Source: Flectobacillus sp. (GTDB lineage: Bacteria; Bacteroidota; Bacteroidia; Cytophagales; Spirosomataceae). Taken from it: a stretch of DNA of 16,625 bases. A program made the translations under genes and the position numbers. Of this stretch, positions 15,989-16,625 are shown piece after piece. The stretch spans positions 1 to 16,625 of the forward strand of contig JARXAV010000025.1 in the NCBI GenBank assembly GCA_029865665.1. The letters run 5' to 3'. The notes beneath the pieces were generated by a model. That model was not told where the DNA came from. It made no database searches and saw only the letters and a list, made by a program, of their open reading frames with translations. Each line of letters begins with the position of its first letter. Position 1 is the stretch's first letter.

Positions 15989-16625
15989 TTATTGTGCAGG
16001 AGAATCTGCCCACCACTCGTCGTTTTCCCAGAAATTATCCCATCCTAAATGGCGATATTTTGGATTCACTTCGACATCTCTTTCTCCGATAGAAAAATGA
16101 GGTAGAATATCGTCAGCAATCATGAATAAATCTTTTGCTACAATAAAACTCTTTTGATCGTTGCTAAGTAGGGCATTCTTTTTCCAATTGCCTTCTAATA
16201 AGAATCCACCACCTTTGCTAGAGGATGTTTTATTATAGAACCATAAACCCACTTCTGGCTTTATTTTAGGGTCATATTGGTTATAGTTAAAGTCGATGGC
16301 AACTTTGCCACTGAACGTTCCATTACCTTTTACTTTTGAATCTTCTTTCAATTTGAATTCTCCAATAGTTGAATAGAAGTTTTCGACTCCTTCTATATTA
16401 GGGTCTTTACCTTTATAAAATTCTTGCAAATTGATTTCACCTGAAAAAGAGACAATATTTTTCTTGTAACGAGTTTTTCCTGATAGCAGATAGCGAAATG
16501 GATTGCTGGCATCTTTACTTACTTTGTCAACATAAAATTCAATACGGTAATGATCTGGTCCATAAAAACCATTAAAGATTTCAATATAGGGTTTATCATT
16601 TTCGATAGGTTGAATACTTGAAAGT
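15989..16625 (-). CDS. Unidentified protein, C-terminal part (runs off right edge)
   Basis: On the minus strand a frame is open from the window edge to a TAA at 15989-15991, giving about 211 residues of the C-terminal part. It continues upstream of an in-frame TTG at 16429 with sensible protein sequence (GFYGPDHYRIEFYVDKVS, GKTRYKKNIVSFSGEI), so the real start lies outside the window. Alternating polar and aromatic residues, many Gly and repeated short strands (GTFSGKVAIDF, GGGFLLEGNW) suggest a beta-rich protein. The end is Trp- and acid-rich (WDNFWENDEWWADSPAQ). I do not recognise a family. It converges on the T9SS cargo gene and shares the bidirectional terminator; nothing ties it to the polysaccharide genes. 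Confidence 0.75.
   Translation of the reverse strand, partial: LSSIQPIENDKPYIEIFNGFYGPDHYRIEFYVDKVSKDASNPFRYLLSGKTRYKKNIVSFSGEINLQEFYKGKDPNIEGVENFYSTIGEFKLKEDSKVKGNGTFSGKVAIDFNYNQYDPKIKPEVGLWFYNKTSSSKGGGFLLEGNWKKNALLSNDQKSFIVAKDLFMIADDILPHFSIGERDVEVNPKYRHLGWDNFWENDEWWADSPAQ

Overview
The window looks like a surface-polysaccharide (O-antigen or capsule type) biosynthesis locus from a Bacteroidota genome, most plausibly near Sphingobacteriaceae or Flavobacteriia. The sequence reasons are low G+C, few purine-rich Shine-Dalgarno sites, one -33/-7 type Bacteroidota promoter, and a protein ending in a type IX secretion (T9SS) sorting domain with a '3-coathanger'-like segment. The genus cannot be fixed from the sequence alone.

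Positions 1-307 hold the tail of an unidentified gene and a striking G-rich tract. From 308 to 11958 there are twelve tightly packed same-strand genes, most overlapping or separated by fewer than about 50 bases, which reads as one operon. The first four (two FdtA/QdtA-like sugar 3,4-ketoisomerases, a left-handed beta-helix acyltransferase, a DegT/AryC1 aminotransferase) form a module for a dTDP-3-acetamido-3,6-dideoxyhexose (Fuc3NAc or Qui3NAc). Next come a Wzx flippase (2814), four non-initiating glycosyltransferases (4061, 5157, 7091, 8851), a Wzy-like polymerase (6014) and an extended SDR related to CDP-paratose 2-epimerase (7820). An SDR 4-reductase (10067), a WecA/WbpL-type initiating phosphosugar transferase (10987) and a WbpM/FlaA1-type UDP-GlcNAc 4,6-dehydratase (11990) then form a recognisable set for making and loading an N-acetylated 6-deoxyhexosamine (QuiNAc or FucNAc) onto undecaprenyl phosphate. 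The inferred product is a Wzx/Wzy-assembled repeat unit of up to about five sugars. No rmlA/rmlB, chain-length regulator or ligase is in the window, so dTDP-4-keto-6-deoxyglucose and the late steps must be supplied from elsewhere.

Base composition rises near 11990. The core cluster is very A+T rich, while the dehydratase and downstream genes are more balanced, which fits an exchangeable polysaccharide core beside a conserved anchor gene. At 14041-15905 a separate two-gene unit encodes an exported beta-roll fibre-like protein with 17-residue repeats and a C-terminal coiled coil, followed by a small T9SS cargo protein. A long perfect bidirectional hairpin terminator (15922-15977) separates it from a convergent, truncated unknown gene running off the right edge.

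I do not see a clearly new system. The points most worth a second look are the tandem ketoisomerases with different active-site pairs, the SDR with Phe in place of the catalytic Tyr, the fibre/T9SS gene pair, and the G-quadruplex-like tract at the cluster's upstream edge.
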